DNA from: Gammaproteobacteria bacterium
GTDB taxonomy: Bacteria; Pseudomonadota; Gammaproteobacteria; Burkholderiales; Burkholderiaceae_C
Reading direction: 5' to 3'
Assembly: GCA_018828125.1 (NCBI GenBank)
Contig: JAHJWB010000016.1
Coordinates: forward strand, 124,001-188,000
Length of the DNA: 64,000 nt
The position numbers and the translations under genes are program-made. A model generated the notes under the pieces. It was not told where the DNA came from, did no database searches, and was given only the letters and a program-made list of their open reading frames with translations. This document shows positions 1 through 7,037 of the stretch, in pieces (position 1 is the stretch's first letter; every line of letters begins with the position of its first letter).

Positions 1-784
1 TGCCGGTATCGGTGCGGTTGAAGCTGCCCAGCACCTTGCGGGTGGGTTCGCCCTCGGGCGCCCAGCCCTTGCCGACGCGGTAGTCGCCCGCGTCGCGTGC
101 CACGCCTTCCACGTGCACCGCCAGGTTGCCGGTGCCGCCGGTCAGCGAGAAGGCACCCGCTGCCTCGCGGGCGCCGGTGTTGGCGCGCAACTCGGCGCTT
201 CCTTCAACGCCTTTTGGGGGCACGGCGGTGGGCACCTTGCCGTCGAGCACGTTGACCACGCCACCCACGGCGCCGTTGCCATACAGCAGCGCAGACGGGC
301 CGCGCAGCACTTCGATCTGCGTGGCCAGCAGGGGCTCGGACACCACGGCGTGGTCGGGGCTGATGGTGGAGGCGTCGTGCAACTCGGCTCCGTCGCTCAG
401 CACCTTGACGCGCGGGCCGTCCATGCCGCGAATGATGGGACGGCTGGCGCCTGCGCCAAAGTGGCTGCTGGTGATGCCGGGCTCGCTGTTGAGCGTCTCG
501 CCCAGGGTGGCCTCTCGGCGGCGCACCAGTTCATCGCCCTCCAGCACGGTGACGGGCGTGGTCATGTCATTGGCGCCCAGTTGCAGGCCGCTGGCAGAGA
601 CGGTGACGGGCGGCAGGCTGGCAGAAGCGCCTTGTTGTGACGCCGCCGCTTGAGAAGCGGGTGAAGTACCCTGCTGCGCGTGCGCTACGCCCGTGCCCGC
701 CAGTGCGAGGATCGCAGCCAGAGCAATGGGGTGAAGGACTGGGTAGCAAAGGGTCGACTGGTGGGTGTGCTTGTGATGTGTCAT
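1..784 (-). CDS. TonB-dependent outer-membrane receptor, N-terminal part (gene runs off the window)
   Basis: An open frame of about 261 codons starts with the ATG at 784 and runs without a stop to base 1, so only the N-terminus is present. Residues 1-37 form a signal peptide ending GVAHA-QQ. A plug domain follows with SRPIIRGMDGPRVKVLSDGA, a DASTISPDHAV stretch, VLRGPSALLYGNGAVGGVVN and the beginning of the barrel. This plug signature, especially the SPDHAV segment, resembles ZnuD-type zinc receptors. The gene is the last member of a minus-strand locus headed by a Zur-like repressor, which supports metal uptake energised by TonB. No Shine-Dalgarno sequence precedes the ATG. A terminator-like hairpin with a T run lies just upstream, so expression may be attenuated. 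Zinc as substrate is inferred, not shown. Confidence 0.88.
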   Translation of the reverse strand, partial: MTHHKHTHQSTLCYPVLHPIALAAILALAGTGVAHAQQGTSPASQAAASQQGASASLPPVTVSASGLQLGANDMTTPVTVLEGDELVRRREATLGETLNSEPGITSSHFGAGASRPIIRGMDGPRVKVLSDGAELHDASTISPDHAVVSEPLLATQIEVLRGPSALLYGNGAVGGVVNVLDGKVPTAVPPKGVEGSAELRANTGAREAAGAFSLTGGTGNLAVHVEGVARDAGDYRVGKGWAPEGEPTRKVLGSFNRTDTG

Positions 785-802
785 GGCTGCAATCAAAAAG
801 GG

Positions 803-820
803 GCGTGCCCAGCGGCACGC
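803..820 (-). terminator. Terminator-like hairpin immediately upstream of the TonB receptor
   Basis: On the minus strand a perfect 7-bp stem (GCGTGCC/GGCACGC) with a 4-nt loop is followed by CCC and five T residues. The T run ends about 11 nt before the receptor ATG at 782-784. This is the layout of an intrinsic terminator and it sits between the zinc operon and its receptor gene. The 5' arm can alternatively pair with an identical GGCACGC sequence at 1009-1015 further upstream, which would give an antiterminator. Confidence 0.55.
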
Positions 821-865
821 GGTGTCTTACCATGGGCAAAACACCAATGAAATATGAGTAAAAAG

Positions 866-909
866 TGCCTCTAGCGCTTTATGGATAAGCGCTAGCAGCT
901 ATCAAAAAA
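866..909. repeat. Dispersed palindromic element, copy 1
   Basis: The core is CTAGCGCTT (871-879) and AAGCGCTAG (887-895) around a 7-nt loop, flanked by the family arms GCCT on one side and AGCTATCAAAAAA on the other. It lies in the leader of the TonB receptor. The same unit recurs seven more times in the window. Confidence 0.85.
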
Positions 910-1201
910 GCAGTCTTGTGCAACGAGAGGCCAGTACCCCACGGCATGCGAACAAGGCGTCAGATCAACACGTGTGGAGGCCCGGAACAGCGCAGTACAA
1001 AACCCATGGCGTGCCCGCCCCGGGGTTTGCGAGCCAAATGTTTCCGGGTCTTCTGGGGTGCAGATCTGAAGCCACGCGTTATGCGGCGTGGCGCAGTGGG
1101 GGTTCAAGCCCGATAAACCGCCTGATGCCTTGCCGCAATCGCAGCGAAATGCAGCAGGCAGGCAGGCTTCACGGCTTAACTGGCTGAACCCGTCACCCTC
1201 T

Positions 1202-1798
1202 TCACCCCGCCGCAGGGGGGGCGCGCGCGTGAAAAAGCGCGACATGCCGGGCCGCCGCGCTGGAGGGCCGGTGTGCCGCCGGTGCGTGCGCAAGCACCAG
1301 GGCGGCCAGCGCCATGGGGGCGCTGTGCAAGGCGTCGCCCAACGCCAGTTGGTCGAGCAAGAGGCAATCCACCGGCGCGTGGTGGGCCAGCAGCCGGTCG
1401 AGCAGGCTGTGGGCGTGGTCGCCGGTGGGGTTCTGGTGTTGGTGCGCGTGCGCTGTCTGCTCAGTGGCCTTACCGCCAGGGTCGGCGGTGGATATCGACA
1501 GTGCGTGGCCCGCAAGCAGTGCCAAACCCTGCGCAGCCTGGACCGCAGGGGCCATGGCCTGAGCAGTGGGTGCGCCGGGCAACGCCTTGGCATGTAGGAC
1601 CTGGTGCAACCGACCCAGCGTGGGCACCACCACCAAGGCCAGCAGCAGCCACACCAGCGCAGCCTGCGTCCAAAGGTGACGTTGGCGTTGGCTGTGGGTG
1701 GTGGTGGCCCGCGCGCGCAGCCCTGCCCGGCCAAGCACGGATGCCTGGCTGGCTATTGGCGCTGCGGGGCGCGGCGGTTGGGGGTGGGTGCGACGCAC
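1202..1798 (-). CDS. His-rich single-span membrane protein of the zinc locus
   Basis: The 198-residue product is unlike any well-defined family I can name with certainty. It loosely resembles small DUF2946-type proteins often found beside metal receptors. It has a basic N-terminus, one strong membrane segment (about residues 45-62, LVWLLLALVVVPTLG) and then a polar region with a His-rich patch (HAHQHQ...GDHAHS, about residues 118-130). His-rich patches of this kind commonly bind zinc or copper, and it lies between the DUF3299 gene and the TonB receptor, so a role in metal handling at the inner membrane is a reasonable inference. The start is a GTG at 1798 with no clear ribosome site, so the N-terminus is uncertain. 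Confidence 0.6.
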   Translation of the reverse strand: MRRTHPQPPRPAAPIASQASVLGRAGLRARATTTHSQRQRHLWTQAALVWLLLALVVVPTLGRLHQVLHAKALPGAPTAQAMAPAVQAAQGLALLAGHALSISTADPGGKATEQTAHAHQHQNPTGDHAHSLLDRLLAHHAPVDCLLLDQLALGDALHSAPMALAALVLAHAPAAHRPSSAAARHVALFHARAPPAAG

Positions 1799-1847
1799 GG
1801 ATGGTTCAGTGGGCAGGATTCAAAGGTTGATGGGCCGTTGGCGGGCG

Positions 1848-2486
1848 TTACTTCACCGGCACCGCTTCGACCACGCGGTAGTACAGGCCGTACTGGTCGT
1901 TGGTGAGCACGGTGAACTTGCCTTCGACCACCACCGGTTCCATGGAGTAGCGCACGGGGGTTTTGGCTTTGACTTCGATCATGCTTTCGGGGCCGCCCGG
2001 AATACAAAACGAGCAGGTGAGCGGCACAGACGTGAGCAAAAAGTGCGTCTGCGTAGCCTTGGCGTCCAGCGGCATCATGAAACCCTGGAAACGCTGCACG
2101 GTCTTGTCCATACCCTTTTGCGCGTCGTTGAACACGGGCAGGATGCCATCCTTGGTGGTCTTTTTGGTCAGCTCGGTCAGTACCGACCATGGCACCACGT
2201 CGTTGCGCTGGGGCAGCGGCGCGATAGGGCTGTTGGGGCTGTGGTAACCGGCGCCAGAGCCCGATGGCATGGCAGTGCCTGCGCCCGCCGGCAGCGGCGA
2301 CGAGAGCACGGGCGCTGCCGCTTGCGAAGTCGCTGCCTCTTTGGCCCGCTCAAAAGCGCCTGGCGCGGGTTTGGTGGCGCTGCCCTGCTGCGCCTGTGCG
2401 CCGCCAGCCAGCGCCAGCGCGGCAGCCAACCAGCCCAAACGGAGCGCTCGGCCGTTGGCGGGTGTGGGGGTCAAGGCGTGGGACAT
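1848..2486 (-). CDS. DUF3299-family periplasmic protein
   Basis: The 212-residue protein begins at the ATG at 2486, preceded by AGAGG about nine bases upstream; the alternative TTG three codons earlier is less likely. The signal peptide ends near GGAQAQQ, followed by a low-complexity linker and a compact C-terminal domain (about residues 95-212). That domain holds the DUF3299 hallmarks: a GFMMPLD segment and LTSVPLTCSFCIPG with a CxxC pair. The fold suggests a periplasmic metal- or thiol-dependent helper. Homologues occur in zinc-responsive ABC loci, such as the Pseudomonas aeruginosa PA4063-PA4066 cluster as I recall it. Its place between the permease/ATPase genes and the receptor fits. The molecular function is unknown. 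Confidence 0.78.
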   Translation of the reverse strand: MSHALTPTPANGRALRLGWLAAALALAGGAQAQQGSATKPAPGAFERAKEAATSQAAAPVLSSPLPAGAGTAMPSGSGAGYHSPNSPIAPLPQRNDVVPWSVLTELTKKTTKDGILPVFNDAQKGMDKTVQRFQGFMMPLDAKATQTHFLLTSVPLTCSFCIPGGPESMIEVKAKTPVRYSMEPVVVEGKFTVLTNDQYGLYYRVVEAVPVK

Positions 2487-2526
2487 GGCGGGCAACCTCT
2501 ACAAAGAATGGACGGGAGGAGCGCGG

Positions 2527-2778
2527 TCAGTGCGCGTGCTTCATGCCGCAGTATTTTCCGATAGCCAGACCCTTGCAGGCGGTCTGGAGTTCCTTCTGGC
2601 ACACGTCGTGGCCCTTGCCGGATTCGAGGCACTTGGCTGCGGCCTCGTGCGCAGCGGCCATGGCGCGGTGGCGTTCGGCGTCGGCCTTGGTCTCTTTGTC
2701 GCTATGTGCCTGGGCGTGTGCCAAGGCACCAACGAGCAGCAGGGGGGCCAGGGCGAGTGCGGTGAGGAGCTTTTTCAT
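2527..2778 (-). CDS. Small secreted cysteine-containing protein of the zinc locus
   Basis: An 83-residue product with a clear signal peptide (MKKLLTALALAPLLLVGALAHAQA). The mature part is about 60 residues, highly charged and helical-looking. It contains four cysteines (CLES, VCQK, ACKG, YCGM) and several histidines, including the C-terminal KHAH. The even cysteine number suggests two disulfides or a metal site. The gene sits between the permease and DUF3299 genes, where related loci often encode a His-rich periplasmic metal-binding protein, so it may be an analogue. I do not recognise a named family. Confidence 0.75.
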   Translation of the reverse strand: MKKLLTALALAPLLLVGALAHAQAHSDKETKADAERHRAMAAAHEAAAKCLESGKGHDVCQKELQTACKGLAIGKYCGMKHAH

Positions 2779-2832
2779 GAGGGAACCTTTCCGGTGGGTT
2801 GGATGAATGAAAACAGGATTCGGTGGACGAGC

Positions 2833-4071
2833 TCAGGGCTGGCTGAGCAGGTCGGCCACATCGGTGCGGTAGGCCTGCATGGCAGGCAGCAATGCCGCCA
2901 GCGCCGCCACACCAGCCGCCAGCAGCGGCACACCCGCCTCGGCAGGCAGCCAGATGAGGCCTGTGACGGGCAGCAGCCCTTGTGCCTGCAACGCCCAGCC
3001 CAGCCCATGTGCCAGCCCGTGGCCCAGCAGCAATCCCAACACGGACGCCAGGGCCGCCAGCCACAGGGCCTCCCACAGCACCAGCCCGGCCACGCGGCCC
3101 GGGGGGGCGCCCAGCATGCGCAGCATGGCCAGGTCCGCCCGGCGCTCACGCACGGCGTTCCACAGCGCGATGAAAACGCTGAGCGCGGCCACCGCCAGCA
3201 GCACGCCGCCAAAGGCGCGCAGGACATCGGCCCCCACGCCCAGCAGGCGCAGCAGGCGCGTAACCTCAATCGCAGGAGCGGCCGCCTGCATGGCAGTGTC
3301 GGCGTTGATCTGGCGCGGCAGCGTGATGGCGGCCATGGGCGTGCGGTAGCGCACCAGGGCCACGGTCACTTCGCGCTCTTCTTTCAAAATCTCCAGGTCT
3401 TCGGGGTCGCTGGCCGTGGCGGTCTCGTGCACCATCCAGACGGATTCGGTGCTGGTCAGGATCAGCCGGTCCAGCACGCAGCCGCAGGGCTTGAGCACGC
3501 CACTGACGCGGTAAGGGTGATCTCCATGCGCGTGCCCTCCCCCGCCCAGCCCATGGCTGCCGATGAAGGTGGCACCCACCAGCGGCGCACCCGCATGGCT
3601 GGCTTTGACAATGCCGCGCGCCACGGTGGCGCCCAGCACGGCGTCCATGGGCTGCTGCCACAGCGCGCCTTCGGCCAGCGTGGCCTCGTAGTGGGTGATG
3701 TAGTCGGGCGTGGTGCCCACGATGCGGTAACCCTGGTAGCTGTCGCCCAGGCTCAGTGGTATCACCTGCGCCACCAGCGGGTTCTTCTGCAGCGTCAACA
3801 CCTCTTGCAACGGGATGTTGCCCGTGGGCACGTCGATGTGGAACACCCCCGCCAGGATGAGCTGCAGCGGGCTGCCCTTGGCGCCCACCACCAGGTCGAT
3901 GCCTGCCAAGTCGCGCTCAAACGCCTTGTCGAGCTGCGTGGCCACCAGCAGCACCAGCGTGATGGCGGCCAGGCCCAGGGTGAGCACCAGCAGATTGAGC
4001 ACCGCGGCCAGGGGGCGGGACCACAGGTAGCGCCACGAGAGCCGAGCGAGCTTGATGACTCCTGAATTCAT
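2833..4071 (-). CDS. FtsX/MacB-like ABC transporter permease of the zinc locus
   Basis: The 412-residue protein has an N-terminal membrane helix (about 24-46), a long periplasmic MacB_PCD-like domain and three C-terminal helices of the FtsX domain (about 285-405). This is the layout of MacB/LolC-type permeases rather than classical importers. The periplasmic domain carries a His-rich loop (GGGGHAHGDHPYR, about residues 193-205) suited to metal binding. The start ATG overlaps the stop of the ATPase gene by four bases, so the two are translationally coupled and form one transporter. Membership in a Zur-headed operon suggests a role in zinc trafficking across the envelope. FtsX-type systems usually do not import solutes directly, so the mechanism is open. 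Confidence 0.85.
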   Translation of the reverse strand: MNSGVIKLARLSWRYLWSRPLAAVLNLLVLTLGLAAITLVLLVATQLDKAFERDLAGIDLVVGAKGSPLQLILAGVFHIDVPTGNIPLQEVLTLQKNPLVAQVIPLSLGDSYQGYRIVGTTPDYITHYEATLAEGALWQQPMDAVLGATVARGIVKASHAGAPLVGATFIGSHGLGGGGHAHGDHPYRVSGVLKPCGCVLDRLILTSTESVWMVHETATASDPEDLEILKEEREVTVALVRYRTPMAAITLPRQINADTAMQAAAPAIEVTRLLRLLGVGADVLRAFGGVLLAVAALSVFIALWNAVRERRADLAMLRMLGAPPGRVAGLVLWEALWLAALASVLGLLLGHGLAHGLGWALQAQGLLPVTGLIWLPAEAGVPLLAAGVAALAALLPAMQAYRTDVADLLSQP

Positions 4072-4751
4072 AGCTGCTCGCGCTTATCCAATAAGCGCTG
4101 AGCGCTAATTTCATTCAAATTTAGCGTTTGCGTGCCCGCCAGAGCCGCCACCACGCGCTGGTCGTGCGTGGCGATGACCAGGCTGGCATCGCAGACCGCA
4201 GCGCTGTGTTGCAGCAGGGCCAGCGCGTCGGCGGCGGCCTCGTCGTCCAGGCTGGCCGTGGGCTCGTCGGCCAGCAGCACTTGGGGCGACAACAACACCG
4301 CCCGCGCCAGCGCCACCCGCTGCGCCTGTCCGCCCGAGAGCTGGTGTGGCTTGCGCGCTGCCAGATCAGCCACGCCCACCTGCGCCAGCGCGTGGGCAAT
4401 GGCCAAATCGTCGCGCGGCAGCCCGGCCGCAAAGTAGACCAGCGCCAGGTTGTCAGCCACCGTGAGCGCGCTGCTCAGATACAGCTTTTGCGGCAGAAAG
4501 CCGATGCTGCGGGCGCGCCAGGCATCAATCTCGGCCCCGCGCTGCGTGCCCAGCTGCGTGCCCGCGACAAACAAATCGCCGCCGCTGGCGCCGCGCAAAC
4601 CGGCCATCAGCGACAGCCAAGTCGATTTGCCCGAGCCCGACCGCCCCCGCACCAGAAGCGTGGCGCCCTGGCGCAGATCCACATCGGGGAACCGCAGCGG
4701 CGCGGCGCCGCCCGTGGCATAGGTGTAGGAAAGGCCCCGGGTGCGGATCAT
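4068..4751 (-). CDS. ABC transporter ATP-binding subunit of the zinc locus
   Basis: The 227-residue ATPase contains Walker A GRSGSGKS (36-43), the Q-loop in FLPQKL, signature LSGGQAQR (138-145), Walker B VLLADEP (158-164) and H-loop ATHD. It energises the FtsX-like permease encoded next, whose start overlaps this stop. It also overlaps the upstream zur stop by four bases. The last 17 or so residues (from about 211) are encoded by a copy of the dispersed palindromic element at 4071-4122, so the C-terminus looks like an acquired tail. The ATPase core is otherwise complete. Confidence 0.9.
   Translation of the reverse strand: MIRTRGLSYTYATGGAAPLRFPDVDLRQGATLLVRGRSGSGKSTWLSLMAGLRGASGGDLFVAGTQLGTQRGAEIDAWRARSIGFLPQKLYLSSALTVADNLALVYFAAGLPRDDLAIAHALAQVGVADLAARKPHQLSGGQAQRVALARAVLLSPQVLLADEPTASLDDEAAADALALLQHSAAVCDASLVIATHDQRVVAALAGTQTLNLNEISAQRLLDKREQL
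4071..4122. repeat. Dispersed palindromic element, copy 2 (translated as ATPase C-terminus)
   Basis: The core GCGCTTAT-CCA-ATAAGCGC spans 4080-4098, with flanks TAGCTGCTC and the family tail ending TTTCATTCAAATTT. The element lies between the permease start and the body of the ATPase gene and supplies the last codons of the ATPase. Confidence 0.8.
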
Positions 4752-5224
4752 GCGGCGGCACCCTCGGCCGGGTGCGCGCAGTCGGCGCAGCGCCCGTGGA
4801 CCGCGATGTCCACTGCCAGACTCTCATGCCCGGCCGTGGCCAGCGCCTGCAGCACCTGCTTGAGGGCAGTCCGCACTTTGGCTGAGCCTTGGGACAGCCG
4901 GAACTGGCGGTGGCAGTCGTCGCATTCAAATCTGGGGGCCGCGCCCTCTTCGCCTTGGGGCGCCAGTGCGTAGCGCGTGACCCTGGCAGCATCCACCTGT
5001 TTGTGCAGCAGGCCCGCAGCAGCAAAGCGGTCGAGCATGCGGTAGACGGTGACTTTGTTGACGGGCGCGCCTGCGGCCGCCAGAGCGGCCTCGACCTCAG
5101 ACTCGGAGAGTGCTGCTTCGGGCTGCGCTTGGTACAGCGCCGCCAGCGCCCGCGTGGCATGGGTGGCGCGCATGCCTGGCGGGAGCGACCAGGGGTGCTG
5201 GGAGGGGGAAGAGGAGGTTGGCAT
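4748..5224 (-). CDS. zur: Fur-family zinc uptake regulator (Zur-like)
   Basis: A 158-residue Fur-family repressor. The winged helix includes VNKVTVYRMLDRF (about 55-67), and the dimer/metal region follows. Two CxxC pairs (C101/C104 and C146/C149) form the structural zinc site typical of Zur and Fur, and H133/H143 lie near the regulatory site. It heads the minus-strand metal locus and overlaps the ATPase start by four bases. The downstream cargo (ABC transporter, DUF3299 protein, TonB receptor) is why I favour Zur over Fur or PerR. It probably represses its own operon through the inverted repeat at 5252-5272. Metal specificity is inferred from context. Confidence 0.85.
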   Translation of the reverse strand: MPTSSSPSQHPWSLPPGMRATHATRALAALYQAQPEAALSESEVEAALAAAGAPVNKVTVYRMLDRFAAAGLLHKQVDAARVTRYALAPQGEEGAAPRFECDDCHRQFRLSQGSAKVRTALKQVLQALATAGHESLAVDIAVHGRCADCAHPAEGAAA

Positions 5225-5251
5225 GGCTGGCAGCTTGGATACACTAGGCCG

Positions 5252-5272
5252 TAACGCAATTGGGTTGCATTA
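5252..5272. promoter_or_regulatory. Candidate Zur operator
   Basis: An inverted repeat TAACGCAA-TTGGG-TTGCATTA (7 of 8 arm positions match) lies 28 bases upstream of the zur start codon. This is the expected place for an autoregulatory Fur-family box. The assignment rests on symmetry and position only. Confidence 0.5.
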
Positions 5273-5311
5273 TGCCTCCATGCTGGCAGCCCTTTCTGGA
5301 ATAACCCGTAA

Positions 5312-5332
5312 ATGCAACGGCGTCGTTTGCAT
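5312..5332. promoter_or_regulatory. Second TGCAA-type palindrome upstream of zur
   Basis: ATGCAA (5312-5317) and TTGCAT (5327-5332) are inverted around 9 bases and share the TTGCAT half-site with the palindrome at 5252-5272. It may be a secondary Zur site, but the spacer differs, so confidence is low. Confidence 0.3.
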
Positions 5333-5423
5333 CGTCGTTGCGGGGGTACCCGAAATGATGCCGAACTGCAGGTTTACCCCGCAAGTTCGCCCAGAACGTC
5401 GCACAGCGGGGGGAGGCTGAGGC

Positions 5424-5966
5424 TCACCCCTTCAAATACCGCGCAAACGTCTTCCGAAACTTCTCCACCTTCGGCCCCACCACAAACGCGCAGTACCCCG
5501 CATTCGGGTTGTTCGCAAAGTAGTCCTGGTGATAGGCCTCGGCCGTGCTGTAGTTTTGCAGCGGCTTCACCTCGGTGGTGATGGGCGCGCCAAACAGCTT
5601 GTCTTGCGACATCTGGCGGATCATGGCGTTGGCGATCTCGCCGTGTTCGGGGTTGTCGTAGTAGATGCCGCTGCGGTACTGCGTGCCCACGTCGTTGCCC
5701 TGGCGGTTGAGTGTGGTCGGGTCGTGGGTGTGAAAGAAGATTTCCAGGATCTCTTCCAGGCTGATCTCGTTGGCATCAAAGGTCAGGCGCACCACCTCGG
5801 CGTGGCCGGTGTCGCCCTGGCAGATCTGCTCGTAGCTGGGGTTGACCGTGTGGCCGTTGGTGTAGCCGCTTTCCACGTCGGTGATGCCGCGCACGCGATC
5901 AAACACGGCTTCGGTGCACCAGAAGCAGCCGCCGCCGAGGGTGATGGTTTGTGGGTTGTGGGCCAT
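5424..5966 (-). CDS. msrA: Peptide-methionine (S)-S-oxide reductase MsrA
   Basis: MsrA reduces methionine-S-sulfoxide in proteins and free methionine. The 180-residue product starts at the ATG at 5966, which has GGAG six bases upstream; an ATG four codons earlier has none. It shows the active-site GCFWC (13-17, catalytic Cys14), the YxxxxGHAEVVRLTFD region, and the C-terminal GYCAFVVGPKVEKFRK. It is a full-length single-domain enzyme without an MsrB fusion. It lies alone between the zur region and the catabolic operon, separated from the latter by a long inverted repeat. Confidence 0.95.
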   Translation of the reverse strand: MAHNPQTITLGGGCFWCTEAVFDRVRGITDVESGYTNGHTVNPSYEQICQGDTGHAEVVRLTFDANEISLEEILEIFFHTHDPTTLNRQGNDVGTQYRSGIYYDNPEHGEIANAMIRQMSQDKLFGAPITTEVKPLQNYSTAEAYHQDYFANNPNAGYCAFVVGPKVEKFRKTFARYLKG

Positions 5967-6069
5967 GTGGGTCTCCATGCAGTTCGGGGGAGGAAGGTTG
6001 GCGGCATGGTACGCGCCCTCACCCGCCGCAGTGCGGGCGGGGGCATTGGCTCTGTGCGGCTTGGCGGTT

Positions 6070-6170
6070 ATTCCGTTCCCAAATCATTCGTGTCTAGGCG
6101 CGAAGCCGCAGACAGTGCTGTAGCACGGCAAGGCGAAGCAACAACGACACGGATGATTTAGAAGCGGAAT
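6070..6170. repeat. Long inverted repeat at the end of the catabolic operon
   Basis: Arms of 25 bases at 6070-6094 and 6146-6170 are imperfect reverse complements (ATTCCG...GTGTC versus GACAC...CGGAAT) around about 51 bases rich in GCGAAGC-type motifs. The right arm touches the stop codon of the last operon gene. It may terminate the 15-kb transcript or be a dispersed repeat. There is no T run, so intrinsic termination is not certain. Confidence 0.5.
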
Positions 6171-7033
6171 TACTCGTACTGGCGGCCTTGGGCCATCAGC
6201 CCAGGCGTGCCAATCAGCGCGTTCAGGCCGTCAAAGTCCATCATCCGGTCCTTGAAAGGCGCTGTGGTCTGGTGCGTGTGCAGGCTGGCGTAGTAGCCCT
6301 GCAGCGTGTGCGCCACGGCGCGGGCCGTGCCGCCGGGGAAGATCACGATGCGAAAGCCGCGCTGCTGCAGCTCGGCCGCGCTCTGGATGGGTGTCTTGCC
6401 GCCTTCGACCATGTTCGCCAGCAGCGGGATGCGGTGAGCAAAGCGCTGGCAGGCCGCGTCCATCTGCTCGGGGGTGCGCAGGGCCTCGATGAAAAGCGCA
6501 TCCACACCACATTCCAGGTACGCCTCGGCGCGGTCAAATGCGGCGTCGATGCCCTCGACGGCCAGCGCGTCGGTGCGGGCCAGGATCAGCGTGTAGGCGC
6601 CGCGGCGCGCGTCCAGCGCAGCGTGGAGCTTGCCGCACATCTCGCCCACCGACACCACCGTCTTGCCGTCCAGGTGCCCGCAGCGCTTGGGAAAACCTTG
6701 GTCCTCGATCTGCACCATGGCGGCGCCCGCGCGCTCAAAGCCGCGCACCGTGCGCTGGGTGTTGAGTGCGTTGCCAAAGCCGGTGTCGGCATCGACGATG
6801 ACAGGGGTGCGCACGCGCTCGGTGATGCGGGCCAGGGTGTCTTCCACCTCGGTGTAGGTGGTCAGGCCCACGTCGGAGCGGCCCAGGCGCGTGTAGGCAA
6901 TAGATGCGCCCGAGAGGTACAGCGCCTCGAAGCCCGCCTGCTCGGCCACCAAGGCGCTCAGTGCGTCGTAGACGCCAGGGGCCAGGATGGCGCGGGGTTC
7001 ATGGAGGCGTTCTTTGAACGATGAAGGGGTCAT
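6170..7033 (-). CDS. Isocitrate lyase/PEP mutase-superfamily C-C lyase
   Basis: The 287-residue TIM-barrel protein contains the metal-binding DADTGFG (81-87), IEDQ (109-112) and the loop KRCGH (116-120). The Cys in this loop is the general acid/base of true lyases (isocitrate, methylisocitrate and dimethylmalate lyases) and is missing from PEP mutases and oxaloacetate decarboxylases. The enzyme should therefore cleave a malate- or citrate-type 2-hydroxyacid to give an oxoacid plus a carboxylate. It is the last gene of the catabolic operon, four bases after the FAD oxidoreductase. A LeuC/LeuD-like hydratase in the same operon could make its substrate, as dimethylmaleate hydratase does for dimethylmalate lyase in Eubacterium barkeri. 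The exact substrate is unknown. Confidence 0.85.
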   Translation of the reverse strand: MTPSSFKERLHEPRAILAPGVYDALSALVAEQAGFEALYLSGASIAYTRLGRSDVGLTTYTEVEDTLARITERVRTPVIVDADTGFGNALNTQRTVRGFERAGAAMVQIEDQGFPKRCGHLDGKTVVSVGEMCGKLHAALDARRGAYTLILARTDALAVEGIDAAFDRAEAYLECGVDALFIEALRTPEQMDAACQRFAHRIPLLANMVEGGKTPIQSAAELQQRGFRIVIFPGGTARAVAHTLQGYYASLHTHQTTAPFKDRMMDFDGLNALIGTPGLMAQGRQYE

Positions 7034-7037
7034 GTCT

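Larger units (their letters stand above)
785..1201 (-). promoter_or_regulatory. 417-nt structured non-coding leader before the TonB receptor
   Basis: No convincing gene is seen between the receptor start and the upstream stop at 1202. On the transcribed (minus) strand the stretch holds a hairpin at 1071-1092 (7-bp stem GCCACGC/GCGTGGC) and a copy of the dispersed palindrome at 866-909. It also has a GGCACGC segment at 1009-1015 and the terminator-like hairpin at 803-820 that this segment could disrupt. A GAAGACC motif near 1045 faintly recalls the B12 box of cobalamin riboswitches, but the rest of that consensus is not clear. I call it an unidentified leader, possibly an attenuator. Confidence 0.4.

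Noticed and set aside
1090-1125. GGTTCAAGCC resembling a tRNA T-loop
   Set aside because: No cloverleaf, anticodon stem or acceptor stem can be drawn around it.
1020-1200. A definite cobalamin riboswitch call in the receptor leader
   Set aside because: Only a GAAGACC-like B12-box fragment and loosely similar segments are visible; core consensus elements such as GGGAAGGC are missing, so I left it as an unidentified leader.
2269-4065. A 598-codon open frame on the plus strand opposite the permease
   Set aside because: It is the antisense shadow of the FtsX-like permease gene in high-GC DNA; the translation is Gln/His/Gly-rich without any domain, while the minus-strand protein has clear membrane segments.
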